The position numbers and the translations under genes were made by a program. From the NCBI GenBank assembly GCA_963845735.1, contig CAWJTR010000011.1:186001-250000 (forward strand): a stretch of DNA of 64,000 nucleotides, in the 5' to 3' direction. Numbering within the stretch: the first letter of the stretch is position 1; each line of letters starts with the position of its first letter. Origin of the DNA: AP-15 sp963845735 (GTDB taxonomy: Bacteria; Pseudomonadota; Alphaproteobacteria; ATCC43930; CGMCC-115725). The notes beneath the pieces are model-generated. The model was given only the letters and a program-made list of their open reading frames with translations. It was not told the origin of the DNA and ran no database searches. Positions 25,849 to 35,630 of this stretch are shown one piece after another.

Positions 25849-26798
25849 CTTACTGCTGCTGTCGCATCGCGGCGTCGCGCCTCTGCCACCAGGCTCGCGA
25901 CGGCGCACGACGCGAGCCGGGTAATGACGCTGTCGGCTCGGCTGGTCAGGATGATCGGGACGCGGGCGCCGAGGACAATGCCGGCTGCTGCTGCGCCGGC
26001 GAGAAAGGAAAGGCTCTTGGCCAGCATGTTGCCGGATTCGAGGTCCGGCACAACCAGCACGTTGGCGCGCCCGGCCACCGGGGAGACAATATGCTTGATG
26101 GCCGCGGCTTCCTCGTTGATCGCGTTATCGAGCGCCAGCGGGCCATCGAGGGTCCCGCCGGTGATCTGGCCCCGCTCGGCCATCTTGCACAGCGCCGCCG
26201 CTTCGATCGTCGACGGGACGGTGGGGTTGACCGTCTCCATCGCCGACATGATCGCCACCCGCACTTCCGGAAATCCCAGCGCATGGCCGAGGTCGATCGC
26301 GTTCTGCACGATGTCGACCTTGTCGGCGAGGCTCGGGGCGATGTTGACCGCGGCATCGGTGATGATCAAAGGGTCCTTGTGGCCGGGGACGTCCATCACA
26401 AAGCAATGGCTGATCCGCCGCGCCGTGCGAATGCCGGTCTCCCGCGCGACCACGGCGCCCATCAGCTCGTCGGTATGCAGGCTGCCCTTCATCAGGGCCT
26501 CCGCCTTCCCTTGCCGGATGAGTTCAACCGCCTTGGCCGCCGAATCATGGCTGTGCGCCGCCTCCACCAGCGGGAAGCTCGAGATGTCGGCTTCCGCCTG
26601 TTTTGCCGCCTCCCGAATACGCGCTGGCGGCCCGACCAAGATCGGGGCGATAAGTCCCAATTTAGCCGCCTCGACGACGCCCTCGATCGAGATCTTGTCG
26701 CAAGGATGCGCAACCGCCGTCGTCACCGGCGGCAGCTGCTGCGCGGCGTGCACGAGCCGGTCGTATCGCTCACGTGGCCCGTTATCTTTGATTTCCAT
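25845..26798 (-). CDS. phosphate acetyl/butyryltransferase
   Basis: Transfers an acyl group between CoA and phosphate. At 317 residues it is the short Pta/Ptb form without the N-terminal domains of long Pta. Recognisable: VTTAVAHPCDKISIEGVVEA, IAPILVGPPARIREA, ALMKGSLHTDELMGAVVARE, RISHCFVMDVPGHKDPLIIT, DAAVNIAPSLADKVDIVQNA, ANVLVVPDLESGNMLAKSLS and LGARVPIILTSRADS. The binding loops are all present, but the sequence does not let me choose between acetyl and butyryl as main substrate. GAGGGGG lies upstream of the start. It lies between DUF3141 and fabI in the same operon as ackA. Confidence 0.88.
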   Translation of the reverse strand: MEIKDNGPRERYDRLVHAAQQLPPVTTAVAHPCDKISIEGVVEAAKLGLIAPILVGPPARIREAAKQAEADISSFPLVEAAHSHDSAAKAVELIRQGKAEALMKGSLHTDELMGAVVARETGIRTARRISHCFVMDVPGHKDPLIITDAAVNIAPSLADKVDIVQNAIDLGHALGFPEVRVAIMSAMETVNPTVPSTIEAAALCKMAERGQITGGTLDGPLALDNAINEEAAAIKHIVSPVAGRANVLVVPDLESGNMLAKSLSFLAGAAAAGIVLGARVPIILTSRADSVITRLASCAVASLVAEARRRDATAAVR

Positions 26799-26820
26799 CG
26801 CTTGCCCCCTCGCTGGCTAG

Positions 26821-29046
26821 CTATGCCGCCTTGTCCCGGCCGACCTCCGGGGGCGGACCAGCGAACATCGCCTCGATGCGCTCGAGCCTGCGGCGGCCCT
26901 CCTCGGGCAGCGCGCCGCGCGCTGCGAGAACGCGACGCACCAGTGCCAGCGCCTCATCGCACTGCCGGCGATTGCCTGGCAACAGCTTGGGAAGTGCTGC
27001 AATCGCCCGCTCCGCGTCCATCAGCAGGATCAGGTATTGCTCCTTCACGATCTCCTTGAACCGGGCAAGACCGACCCGCTTGGCCGCCGGCAGCTCGGCG
27101 CTGATCTGCTTCAGCGCGGCAAATCCGCGCTCGTCGACCTTGCCCTCCGGCAGGCGCACATAGATCAGGGCGCGCACTGCGGCCTCGATTAGGCCGCCCC
27201 GGTCGATCTGCTGCTCGAGATAGGCAGCCGTTTGTTGGGCGGCGGCCTCTCGCGCTAGATCGCGCCCGATGCGGCGGCTCACCGACGTTTCGTCGGCGCG
27301 CAGGCCGACCATCGCCTGCACGACCGCAGAGCCGTAGGTGTTGAAGAAGAACGCCTCGGTCGCGGCGTCACGGGCCTCCCCCCACATCTCGAGCCCACTC
27401 GCGATCATGTCCGACATCATGTGCTCGAAGGCGAGGAACGGATTGCCCGGGTTCACCGGGCGCCGATTCTCGCGCACCGCCTTGGCCCAATCTGCGACGG
27501 GCCGCATGAAGGGGTTCTCATCGGCAAACATCTCGAAGCGAAGGCGGTTCGGATGACTGCGCCGCATGAGCTCGGCGCTCGTCTCCGTCACCATCGCGCG
27601 CACTGCCGGCCGCATCAGAGCGCTGTACATGCCTTGGGTGACTTCCGAAACGCGGGCGGCCGTAGCGAAGGCAAGGTCGTCCTCGGGGCTGTTGCCACCG
27701 ATCTTGCGAATGTCGTCGAGTTTGCGGGTCTCGAGACTGAACAGGTAGTTGCCGTGCACCAGCTCGGGGTTTTCGACCGTTTCGTCGACCCCCGTGATCA
27801 CCGCCTCGTAAAGCCCGGGCGGCATCAAATCGATCATCTCCATCGCATTGGCAAATTCCTCGTGCTCCTTCGTCGCCACCTTTCCCGAGACGAAGATGCC
27901 GAGATGCCCAATGCTCTGATGCAGGCAATAGATGATCGTCTGGCCGGCTTTGACGATCTCGTCCTCATGATCATAGAGGTCGACAATCCAGTCGAGTGCC
28001 TGCTGCGGTGGCGTGATGTCGTCGCCCCAGGAGCAGAACACGATGATCGGCGATTTGATGTTGCGCAGGTCGATACGCGTACCGTTCGAGCTGCGCAGTT
28101 CGCCCGATACGAGCTTGTTGCCGACGAACAATTGGTCGGCGATCGCCTGCATTTCCCCGGCATTCAGCAGCACCGGGCTGCCCCACCATTTCTCGAATTC
28201 GAGAAACCGCGGCGGCTCGGTGTCGACCTTCGAATAGACGTTGTAGATTTTCTTCCAATAGGTGTTGTCGGGGTGCAGTGACTCGAAATTCGCGACCAGG
28301 TTGGCGCCGTCGAAGATGCCGTTGCCGAGATCGCCGGCAAGCGAGGTCAGCCAGGTCCCGCCCAGCAGGCCGCCGAGATAGCGCATCGGGTTCTTGCCGT
28401 GCACGCCGGCCCAGTAGGAGAGCGGCGATCCGGCGAGCATGAGCGGGCCGACCCGTTCCGGGTGAATCGCGGCCATCATCATGATCTGCCAGCCGGCCTG
28501 GCAGTTGCCGATCAGACAAGGCTTGCCCTCGGCGTTCGGGTGACGCTTGACAACCTCCTCGACAAACCGGGCTTCGGCTTCGCACACATCCTCGATCGTC
28601 TGACCAGGCACCGGGTCCGGCAGAAAGCCGACGAAATAGCAGGGATGGCCGGCGGCGAGCGCGACGCCGATCTCGCTGTCGTGCTTCATGCCGCCGATCC
28701 CGGGGCCATGTCCGGCGCGCGGGTCGAACACGATGAACGGCCGCTTGTTCTGGTCGATGGATGTGCCTTTAGGCGGGATGATCCGCACCAACCCGTAATT
28801 CACCGGCCGCGGCAGCGAGCGGCCGTCGAGCACAAGCTCGGCTTCAAAACTCAGCACGTTCGGCACCTTGCGGGCGTTGTGTTCGATGCTGTTGTTGCCG
28901 CGCTGCCGCAACACATCCAACAGTAGAATTGAGCGCTGCCACGCATCGGCCCAATAGTCGAACAGGTCGTTCGCCCCGGGCATCGGCCACGGCGATGGTA
29001 GGTTCGCGGGCTTCTCCGCCACTTGAGATCCAGGATTACCTTTCAT
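26821..29046 (-). CDS. DUF3141 protein, PhaC-like alpha/beta hydrolase
   Basis: 741-residue protein of the DUF3141 family, distantly like class I/III polyhydroxyalkanoate synthases. The N-terminus has the helical DYWADAWQRSILLLDVLRQR typical of PhaC-like proteins. A nucleophile-elbow motif LIGNCQAGWQIMMM at about residue 185 has Cys in the nucleophile position, and the PhaC-like acid and histidine segments are visible as VFCSWGDDITPPQQALDWI and CLHQSIGHLGIFVSGKVATK. The C-terminal 250 residues are helical and specific to DUF3141. It opens the operon leading to pta/ptb, fabI and ackA, so a role in storing or diverting acetyl-CoA is plausible but not shown. Confidence 0.88.
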   Translation of the reverse strand: MKGNPGSQVAEKPANLPSPWPMPGANDLFDYWADAWQRSILLLDVLRQRGNNSIEHNARKVPNVLSFEAELVLDGRSLPRPVNYGLVRIIPPKGTSIDQNKRPFIVFDPRAGHGPGIGGMKHDSEIGVALAAGHPCYFVGFLPDPVPGQTIEDVCEAEARFVEEVVKRHPNAEGKPCLIGNCQAGWQIMMMAAIHPERVGPLMLAGSPLSYWAGVHGKNPMRYLGGLLGGTWLTSLAGDLGNGIFDGANLVANFESLHPDNTYWKKIYNVYSKVDTEPPRFLEFEKWWGSPVLLNAGEMQAIADQLFVGNKLVSGELRSSNGTRIDLRNIKSPIIVFCSWGDDITPPQQALDWIVDLYDHEDEIVKAGQTIIYCLHQSIGHLGIFVSGKVATKEHEEFANAMEMIDLMPPGLYEAVITGVDETVENPELVHGNYLFSLETRKLDDIRKIGGNSPEDDLAFATAARVSEVTQGMYSALMRPAVRAMVTETSAELMRRSHPNRLRFEMFADENPFMRPVADWAKAVRENRRPVNPGNPFLAFEHMMSDMIASGLEMWGEARDAATEAFFFNTYGSAVVQAMVGLRADETSVSRRIGRDLAREAAAQQTAAYLEQQIDRGGLIEAAVRALIYVRLPEGKVDERGFAALKQISAELPAAKRVGLARFKEIVKEQYLILLMDAERAIAALPKLLPGNRRQCDEALALVRRVLAARGALPEEGRRRLERIEAMFAGPPPEVGRDKAA

Positions 29047-29671
29047 GTCAGCCTCTCAGCTCATGAGCCGTAGTTGGTAGAATCCCCCTTTTATTTTTCA
29101 GTTTTGTGAACTCGCCGCCCGCACCAGAAAGAATAACCGGCTTGGCGCGCCGGGTCCTTGATTTAAATCAAAGGACAGACGACCGCTGAGCGAGCTTGTT
29201 GCGCCGCACAAAAGACGCCTGCCTTCGCCGAGTCAAACGAATTCGGCAACGCCTTCCGGCCGATACCAAATTTCGCGGAACGCCGCCGCACGGCCGTAAA
29301 TAACCAATGGTCGATCGGGCCGGCGACGCGACCCGGAATGGCTTCGGCGTTTGCATGGCCCGGACGAACTCACCGGCCATCGCTTCATTTCGACAACGCC
29401 TTGAGCGCGACGGCAAACGGCACTGCATAGCCAGTTCTCCCGCCTCTGGGAGAGGAGCTTTCGAGACCGATACGCGTTCTGACGCCGCAAATTTATGGAA
29501 AATGCCAAATCCGCGGTGTAGGGTTGAGGCGCGCGCAGATTGCCCTTGACCCCGATGACGCGGTCCCATCCCTCCGCTCATCGCGCTGTCCAAAATCCGG
29601 AGCCGCCTCAGAGGCCATCGGCTAACCGCGCCGCCTATGCAGCGTACCGCTGCCACGGATCGGGGATACCT
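29047..29671. other. intergenic stretch with a dispersed repeat
   Basis: 625 bases with no gene I can support; frames on both strands lack domains and ribosome binding sites. It contains repeat element C, copy 1 (29184-29310), and must hold the promoters of the DUF3141 operon and of the DUF2092 gene. Confidence 0.5.
29184..29310. repeat. dispersed repeat C, copy 1
   Basis: About 127 bases starting CGCTGAGCGAGCTTGTTGCG and ending GTAAATAACCAATGG. A similar sequence in the same orientation lies at 39418-39540, roughly 80 percent identical by eye with small gaps. Neither copy codes for anything recognisable. Confidence 0.75.
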
Positions 29672-30523
29672 ATGGCAAAGCTACCAAATATCAAGGTTCG
29701 GACAAATCAACTATCTGACCATCGCTGGCGCCGTTTCGCCGCGAGCGCGCAACGGTGGGCGTTCGTTCTCGCTGTTGTAGCTGTAACTGGAACGGTCAGT
29801 ATATCGATTGCTCGTGCCGATCAAACACAAGCCAAAAGCTTGTTCAAAGCCATGTCTGATTATCTCGGCGCGCAACAGGCGATCTCGTTTGATTATGACA
29901 CAAACCTCGAAATTGTCAGCACACAGCGGGAGAAAATAGGATTGGCAAGTTCCGGCACGTTAACTCTGAAGCGCCCGAACAAGATTTACCTGACACGTGC
30001 GGGCGGATTTACCAATGTGGAGATGGTATTTGACGGGAAAACGCTGACGCTGCTCGGCAAGAATAGTAACCTGTATGCGCAAATCGAAGCGCCCGGCACA
30101 ATCGATCAACTGGTCGACGTGTTGCGGGACAAATACCACAGACCCGTTCCTGCCGCCGATTTACTGATGTCCGATCCCTATAAAGAGTTGATGCCGCTTG
30201 TTACTGAGGTGAAGGACCTTGGAAGCGGTGTAATTAACGGTGTGGAATGCGATCACCTGGCCTTTCGAACGAAAGAGGTAGATTGGCAGATCTGGATCGC
30301 GCAGGGTGCACGTCCCTATCCTTGCCGCTATGTCATCACGAGCAAGAAGGTCACGGGGTGGCCACAATACACTCTCGATATCACTGCGTGGAAATCGGGC
30401 CCCGAAGTGGCACCCGATGGCTTCAAATTGAAGATTCCCCCCGGCGCTAAGAAATTGACGGCGGACCAAGTGCCCGATCTCAACGAAATACCGGGCATTT
30501 TCACACCAAAAGGAGCGAAATGA
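29672..30523 (+). CDS. DUF2092-family exported protein
   Basis: 283 residues. After a basic N-terminus a hydrophobic segment (RWAFVLAVVAVTGTVSISIA, ending ARAD) acts as signal peptide. The mature part is the DUF2092 fold, an LolA/LppX-like half-barrel that can hold a lipid: AMSDYLGAQQAISFDYDTNL, SGTLTLKRPNKIYLTRAGGF, EMVFDGKTLTLLGKNSNLYA, ECDHLAFRTKEVDWQIWIAQ and PYPCRYVITSKKVTGWPQYT. Start at 29672 after CGGGGAT. Its stop overlaps the start of the next small gene by four bases, the usual partner of DUF2092 genes in alphaproteobacteria. Composition is slightly more AT-rich than the flanks. Confidence 0.85.
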   Translation: MAKLPNIKVRTNQLSDHRWRRFAASAQRWAFVLAVVAVTGTVSISIARADQTQAKSLFKAMSDYLGAQQAISFDYDTNLEIVSTQREKIGLASSGTLTLKRPNKIYLTRAGGFTNVEMVFDGKTLTLLGKNSNLYAQIEAPGTIDQLVDVLRDKYHRPVPAADLLMSDPYKELMPLVTEVKDLGSGVINGVECDHLAFRTKEVDWQIWIAQGARPYPCRYVITSKKVTGWPQYTLDITAWKSGPEVAPDGFKLKIPPGAKKLTADQVPDLNEIPGIFTPKGAK

Positions 30524-30729
30524 CTATGTTCAGGCGCATCAGCGTTCTTTTGCTGGCTGCAATTATCTGCGGCTTTTGTCTGAATTTTGGTGAGCGATTG
30601 GGGATTCCGGGCGTTCACGGCTTCGTCTCAACCGCACAGGCTGTCGTTGGCCGCCCGTTAACGCCGGTCAGTTACGCGGGCGTGGCGCGAAGGACCGCCC
30701 GGCGCTGCGCGGCCGGCGCTTATTGCTAG
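30520..30729 (+). CDS. small secreted protein, partner of DUF2092
   Basis: 69 residues: a signal peptide (ISVLLLAAIICGFCLNF) and the segment AVVGRPLTPVSYAGVARRTA, which recurs in small proteins next to DUF2092 genes. A short basic and Cys-containing end follows (RRCAAGAYC). It overlaps the DUF2092 stop by ATGA, so the two are translated together. Function unknown; exported or membrane-anchored is likely. Confidence 0.7.
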   Translation: MTMFRRISVLLLAAIICGFCLNFGERLGIPGVHGFVSTAQAVVGRPLTPVSYAGVARRTARRCAAGAYC

Positions 30730-30872
30730 GTCCAGCGGGAGGTTTTGGCTTTCAACAGACTGCCTGGGACGCCTGAATTGTCATCTCGGCTACTTCAGAG
30801 CGGACGATCTGCATAGCCCTTGAGATTTGGCCGGCTTATTGTGCCCGTCTCGCAGCGCTGGAATAATCTGAA

Positions 30873-32584
30873 TTGGCTAGCCTGACTTGGCTCTGGCGTG
30901 TCCCGGCTGCTCGTTGGCTGGCGGAATACCGGGTCACTTGGCTGCGTGCTGATGTCGTCGCTGGCGTGACGTTGGCGGCCTACGCGATTCCGGTTTCTCT
31001 TGCCTATGCCGGGCTCGCTGGCCTGCCGCCGCAGGTCGGCGTCTACGGCTACCTGCTGGGTGGGCTGGGCTACGCTCTGTTTGGGTCGTCGCGGCAACTG
31101 GCGATCGGACCCACCTCAGCCATCTCTCTGATGATCGCCGGCACCGTCGGGGCGATGGCGGATGGCGACGCGCAACGCTATGCGCAGATCGCCAGCCTGG
31201 CCGGCTTTACTGTGGCCGCGTTGTGCCTGATCGCTTGGCTGCTGCGGCTGAGCGTTCTCGTCAAGCTGATCAGCGACAGCATCCTGGTCGGCTTCAAGGC
31301 CGGAGCCGGGCTGACCATCGCCATGACCCAGCTGCCGAGCCTGATCGGCACAGCGGGCGGCGGGCACAATTTCTTCGAACGGGCCGTGCTGTTTGCCGAG
31401 CAGCTCGGCCAGATGTACATTACCTCGTGCTTGCCATCGGCCTCGCCGCGATCATGCTGCTCGTGCTCGGCGAGCGCCGGCTGCCGGGAAAGCCGGTCGC
31501 GCTCGGAGTTGTTGGGCTCTCGATCGTCGCCGCGTCCGTGTTTGGACTTTCTGCTCTCGGGGTCCCAACGACGGGAACAATCCCGCCGGGTTTGCCGAGG
31601 CTGGCAGGCCCGGCGCTACGGCTGAGCGATGTCGACGGCATTGTTCCGCTGGCCGCCGGCTGCCTGCTGCTCGCCTATATCGAAAGCGTCTCCGCCGCCC
31701 GCTCCTTCGCCGCAAAACACGGCTATGCGCTGGACCCGCGGCAGGAGCTCCTCGGCATCGGCGCGGCAAATCTCGCGACGGCGCTTGGGCACGGCTACCC
31801 GGTGGCGGGTGGGCTGTCGCAATCGGCGGTTAACGACAAGGCCGGCGCCCGCACCCCACTCGCTCTGGTGTTCGCCTCGTTGACTCTCGCTGTGTGCCTG
31901 CTCTTCCTCACCGGATTGTTGGAAAACTTGCCGAAGGCCGTACTGGCTGCGGTCGTGCTGACGGCAATCGCCGGATTGTTCGATCTTCCGGCGCTGATCC
32001 ATATGTGGCGCGTGAGCCGACCGGACTTCTACGCCGCCACAATCGCTCTCGGCGCCGTGCTTCTTCTGGGAATACTGGAGGGCATCCTGCTCGCCGCATT
32101 GGCTTCGGTGCTGATCCTGCTGGTCCGAGCGTCGCGCCCGCATGTCGCGTTTTTGGGCCGCATTCCCGGCACGAACAGCTATTCCGACCTCGCCCGACAT
32201 CCCGAAAACGAAGTGCTACCCGGCGTCATCGCAGCGCGTCCGGAAGCCTCGCTGATGTACGTCAATGCCGATTCGGTCCTGACTTCCATCTTGCACCGGG
32301 TCCGGGCAGCCAGTTCGGCGGATATTCGAACGGTGATCTGCGATTTGTCGGCGTCGCCCTATCTCGATCTCGCCGGCTCGCGCATGCTGCACGAGCTGCA
32401 CGGCGAGCTTGCCGCGCGCGGCATCGCGCTGCGCATTGTCGGGGCGCATGGGTGGGTGCGCGATCTGCTGCGAGCCGATGGCCTGGGCGATAAAATCGGG
32501 GGACTCGACAGGGCCGACACGCTCGATGGCTTCGTCGCGGAACCGTCGGACGACCACACCCGGATCGGCTCTGCCTCGGATTGA
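30873..32584 (+). pseudogene. SulP-family anion transporter, with one frameshift
   Basis: Inner-membrane sulfate/bicarbonate-type transporter with a cytoplasmic STAS domain. The first 180 residues (TTG start at 30873; RADVVAGVTLAAYAIPVSLA, YAGLAGLPPQVGVYGYLLG, SSRQLAIGPTSAISLMIAG) are in one frame. Near 31410 one base is missing, after which the protein continues DVHYLVLAIGLAAIML, AARSFAAKHGYALDPRQELL, ATALGHGYPVAGGLSQSAVN and a STAS domain (EASLMYVNADSVLTSILHRV, VICDLSASPYLDLAGSRMLH). The join restores a full-length 570-residue protein. A TTG start is used because a stop codon lies three codons upstream and no ATG is close. Confidence 0.85.
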
Positions 32585-32797
32585 TTTAGCTAAATACTTG
32601 GACGTCCAGCGGTGGCATACTCCCGCCTGGAAATGGGAGCACTTTGATCGCGCTCGAAATCGCAAAGAGGTTCTTCGTTACGCGATGCATGAGCGGCGCG
32701 ACGGCCAAGAAAAGCCGTATCGAGGCGATCGCCGACGTTTAGACTAGGCCAGGACTCCGGGAGGAGGGTTGGCCATGGGCCAGCTGTGGCAGAATTG

Positions 32798-33619
32798 ATG
32801 GGTGAACCGATGCCTGACGATCAGAATAGCGGCGCGGCAGATAGCGGCAAACTGAAGGGCAAGGAATACGAGCGCGAACTCACCAAATTGCATGTCGAGC
32901 TGGTCAAGCTCCAGCAATGGGTGGTGCACCAAGGGATCAAGGTCTGCATTATTTTCGAGGGGCGCGACGGCGCCGGCAAAGGGGGCACGATCAAGGCGCT
33001 CACCGAGCGGGTTAGCCCGCGCGTTTTTCGGGTCGTGGCGTTGCCGGCGCCGACCGAACGCGAAAAGACGCAGATGTACGCGCAGCGCTACATTCCGCAT
33101 CTGCCTGCAGGCGGCGAGATCGTGATCTTCGACCGCAGTTGGTACAATCGCGCCGGTGTCGAACGCGTCATGGGCTTCTGCACCGATGATCAAGCCAAGC
33201 ATTTTCTGGAAATGGTCCCTTTATTCGAGAGAACAGTAGTCGAATTGGGGATAATATTGCTCAAATACTGGCTGGAGGTTAGTCCCGAGGAACAGACTCG
33301 GCGGCTCGAAGCGCGCATCGATGACGGCCGCAAGATTTGGAAGTTGTCGGATATGGACCTCAAATCCTATTCCCACTGGTACGACTATTCGCGAGCGCGC
33401 GACGCGATGTTTCAGGCGTCCGACACGTCATGGGCGCCGTGGTACGTTGTTCATTCCGACGACAAGCGCCGTGCGAGGTTAAACACAATCACCCACATCC
33501 TGAGCAAAATCCCCTACAAGGAATTGCGACGCGACAAAGTGAAACTCCCGAAGCGGCAGCACCACGGGGATTACAGGGAATTGGACTATCCGTTTCGCTT
33601 GATCCCCGAGGTGTTCTGA
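32798..33619 (+). CDS. ppk2: polyphosphate kinase 2 (PPK2)
   Basis: Phosphorylates nucleotides from polyphosphate, or the reverse. The class I PPK2 features are clear: Walker A IFEGRDGAGKGGTIKAL, VFRVVALPAPTEREKTQMYA, the lid RYIPHLPAGGEIVIFDRSWY, NRAGVERVMGFC, EEQTRRLEARIDDGRKIWKL and DTSWAPWYVVHSDDKRRARL. Length is normal, about 270 residues. The start at ATG 32798 is likely; a GTG at 32786 is possible. A strong GGAGGAGGG site further up is placed for an out-of-frame ATG at 32775 that ends after seven codons at 32796-32798, so translation may be coupled to that short frame. It lies beside a SulP transporter and a K+ channel on the same strand. Confidence 0.9.
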   Translation: MGEPMPDDQNSGAADSGKLKGKEYERELTKLHVELVKLQQWVVHQGIKVCIIFEGRDGAGKGGTIKALTERVSPRVFRVVALPAPTEREKTQMYAQRYIPHLPAGGEIVIFDRSWYNRAGVERVMGFCTDDQAKHFLEMVPLFERTVVELGIILLKYWLEVSPEEQTRRLEARIDDGRKIWKLSDMDLKSYSHWYDYSRARDAMFQASDTSWAPWYVVHSDDKRRARLNTITHILSKIPYKELRRDKVKLPKRQHHGDYRELDYPFRLIPEVF

Positions 33620-33646
33620 GGCTCCGGGAGGAGGGCGGCGTCGCAA

Positions 33647-34384
33647 ATGCCGCGCCAGCGCCTGACCATCGGGGGCGGCCAACTTGGCCGGGTCAGGGAC
33701 GGATGGCATGGTCGGATCCGCGCCTTGCAGGACCGGATCAGGGACCCGAGCCTGACGGTCTTGCTGCTCCTTTATCTCGCGGCCATTTTCGTCGCTCTCC
33801 CGCTGGCGGCGGAAGGAGTGCCGGTCGCGCGGCGGCTATTGGATGGGACGGTTTTGGTGGTGCTGGCGGTCGTCGTCTTGCTTTCCGAGCGCCCGGGAGC
33901 CGTCTGCGCGATGTTGCTGGCGCTTGGAATCATGGCGACCGGCCTGGTGTTCGGCGGGAGATTGACGTCGACCACAGAGATCGTGATCCGCCGCAGTGGG
34001 AACATCATCGCTTTCTCGGCGCTGATCTGGGTGGTCGGCCACGCCGTCTACGCTCCTGGACGCATCACCTATCGCCGGCTCCAGGGTGCGGTCGTAGTTT
34101 ATCTGAGCTTCGCTGCGATCTTCGCCTCGGCCTATACCCTGATCTGGGTATTGAAGCCCGGCGCCTTCGCGCATCTGGATATCGTAACCGCGGGCGATGC
34201 GGAAGCGGCGGCGATGCTGTATTTCAGCCTGACGACGCTGACCACCACGGGCTATGGCGACATCACTGCTGTGGATCCGTTCGCCCGCAGCCTGGCCAAT
34301 CTGGAGTCGGTTATCGGCGTATTCTATGTGGCAATCACGGTCGCCCGCCTCGTCACCCTCGAACTCGAGGACCGCCGCCGCTAG
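33647..34384 (+). CDS. potassium channel protein (Ion_trans_2 type)
   Basis: 245 residues, membrane protein. Several hydrophobic helices (LTVLLLLYLAAIFVALPLAA; VLVVLAVVVLLSE; AVCAMLLALGIMATGLVFGG; GAVVVYLSFAAIFASAYTLI) are followed by the pore helix and selectivity filter YFSLTTLTTTGYGDITAVDP, the classical T-x-G-Y-G-D, at about residue 200, and by a last helix SLANLESVIGVFYVAITVAR. No ligand-binding RCK domain follows, so gating is unknown. Four subunits are expected. It starts 27 bases behind ppk2 and may share its transcript. Confidence 0.88.
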   Translation: MPRQRLTIGGGQLGRVRDGWHGRIRALQDRIRDPSLTVLLLLYLAAIFVALPLAAEGVPVARRLLDGTVLVVLAVVVLLSERPGAVCAMLLALGIMATGLVFGGRLTSTTEIVIRRSGNIIAFSALIWVVGHAVYAPGRITYRRLQGAVVVYLSFAAIFASAYTLIWVLKPGAFAHLDIVTAGDAEAAAMLYFSLTTLTTTGYGDITAVDPFARSLANLESVIGVFYVAITVARLVTLELEDRRR

Positions 34385-34547
34385 GCTTCGGCTCCACAAC
34401 ATGTGAGCGGCGCATTCACCAACGGCGAAGATAAAAATTCAACATGTGGACTCTTAAGAAAAAATTAAGGGATAATTGACGCAGGTCAATAGCCAGCCGT
34501 AACGGCGTGGCATTCTGCGCTTGTAGACCCTGACCACGGGGGGTGCG

Positions 34548-35553
34548 ATGCCTTCGAGCGCCACTCGCACATTTACCGATCCCGAGATGTATTTTGCAGG
34601 GATCCGAAACCTGCAGATTGACGGGGTGATTACAAAGCGCGGTGAATTTCGCGCGGAGTTCGACGCGCATCGACCTGCATCGCCTGTGGATGCATCGCCT
34701 CGACGAGAGCCTGCCTCGGATCATGAGGGTAACGCCGAGCGGGCAGCGGTCGGTGATCCTCTTCGCGACCGATCCCTATCAGCCGACGATGCAGATCAAC
34801 GGGATCGAGACATCGCGACATCAACTCGCAATGTTCGGGTTGGATCGGCCGTACTACCTTCGCTCCTCTGCGACCTGCGGATGGGGTACCATGTCGCTGA
34901 CGCCCGAGGATCTCGCCGCCGCCGGCGAGGCCATCATCGGACGCCCGGTGACGCCGCCCTCATTCCCTCGATCGATCAGCCCGCCTGCACCGGTTGCATC
35001 CCGGCTGTTGCGGCTGCACGAGGCGGCGGGCCATCTTGCGAAGACCGCTCCCGACATTCTTGCGAAGCAAGAAGTAGCGCGAGCGATCGAGGAGGCTTTG
35101 CTCGAACCAATGATCTTGTGCGTGACGGAGGGCGAATCAGACCGTGTGCGCAATGTCCATCGGCATCGCGCGAGGGTCATGCGGCGTCTAGAGGAGGTCC
35201 TGACGTCCACCCCCGATCGGCCGCTGTATATGCCCCAGCTCTGCGCGACCGTCGGCGCTTCCTATACGACGCTGCGGGACTGTTGCCAGGAGTATCTCGG
35301 CATGAGCCCGAAGCGCTATCTGTGGCTGCGGCGGATGCACCTGGTGCACCGGGCATTGCGGAGCGCGGGCCCGGAGAAGACCACCGTGACCGAGATCGCC
35401 ACCGATTATGGCTTCTGGGAATTGGGCCGCTTCGCGGTCGCCTACCGGTCATTGTTCGGAGAAGCGCCCTCGGCGGCACTGCGTCGACTCCCCGAAGATA
35501 TGATACCGGTCCAAATCATCGAGCCGGTGTGGAAATTCGTTAGATCTGCATAG
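34548..35553 (+). pseudogene. AraC-family regulator, frameshifted (first of a tandem pair)
   Basis: Transcription factor with an AraC-type helix-turn-helix pair at the C-terminus: LYMPQLCATVGASYTTLRDC, CQEYLGMSPKRYLWLRRMHL, TVTEIATDYGFWELGRFAVA and YRSLFGEAPSAALRRLP. The N-terminus starts MPSSATRTFTDPEMYFAGIR in one frame and moves to the next near 34660 by one extra base (restoring GEFRAEF-TRIDLHRLWMHRL), giving a 334-residue protein. The start mirrors that of the neighbour at 35631 (MPGSGTRTFLEPDHYE), so the two are paralogues. The longest intact frame is 34642-35553. Its target is unknown; the local candidates are the following small secreted proteins or the ion channel. Confidence 0.8.
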
Positions 35554-35630
35554 GCACCGCGATCCGGCGATCTATCCTTATTGTCTGGCAGAATGCTCGG
35601 CCTGGCTCTTCGGTTTTACGTGAGAGATGA

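Noticed and set aside
26091..28281. Long plus-strand frames opposite pta/ptb and DUF3141
   Set aside because: Both opposite strands carry well-matched conserved genes; the plus frames have no motifs.
29168..29656. 162-residue minus-strand frame
   Set aside because: Covers dispersed repeat C; low-complexity Arg-rich translation with no domain.
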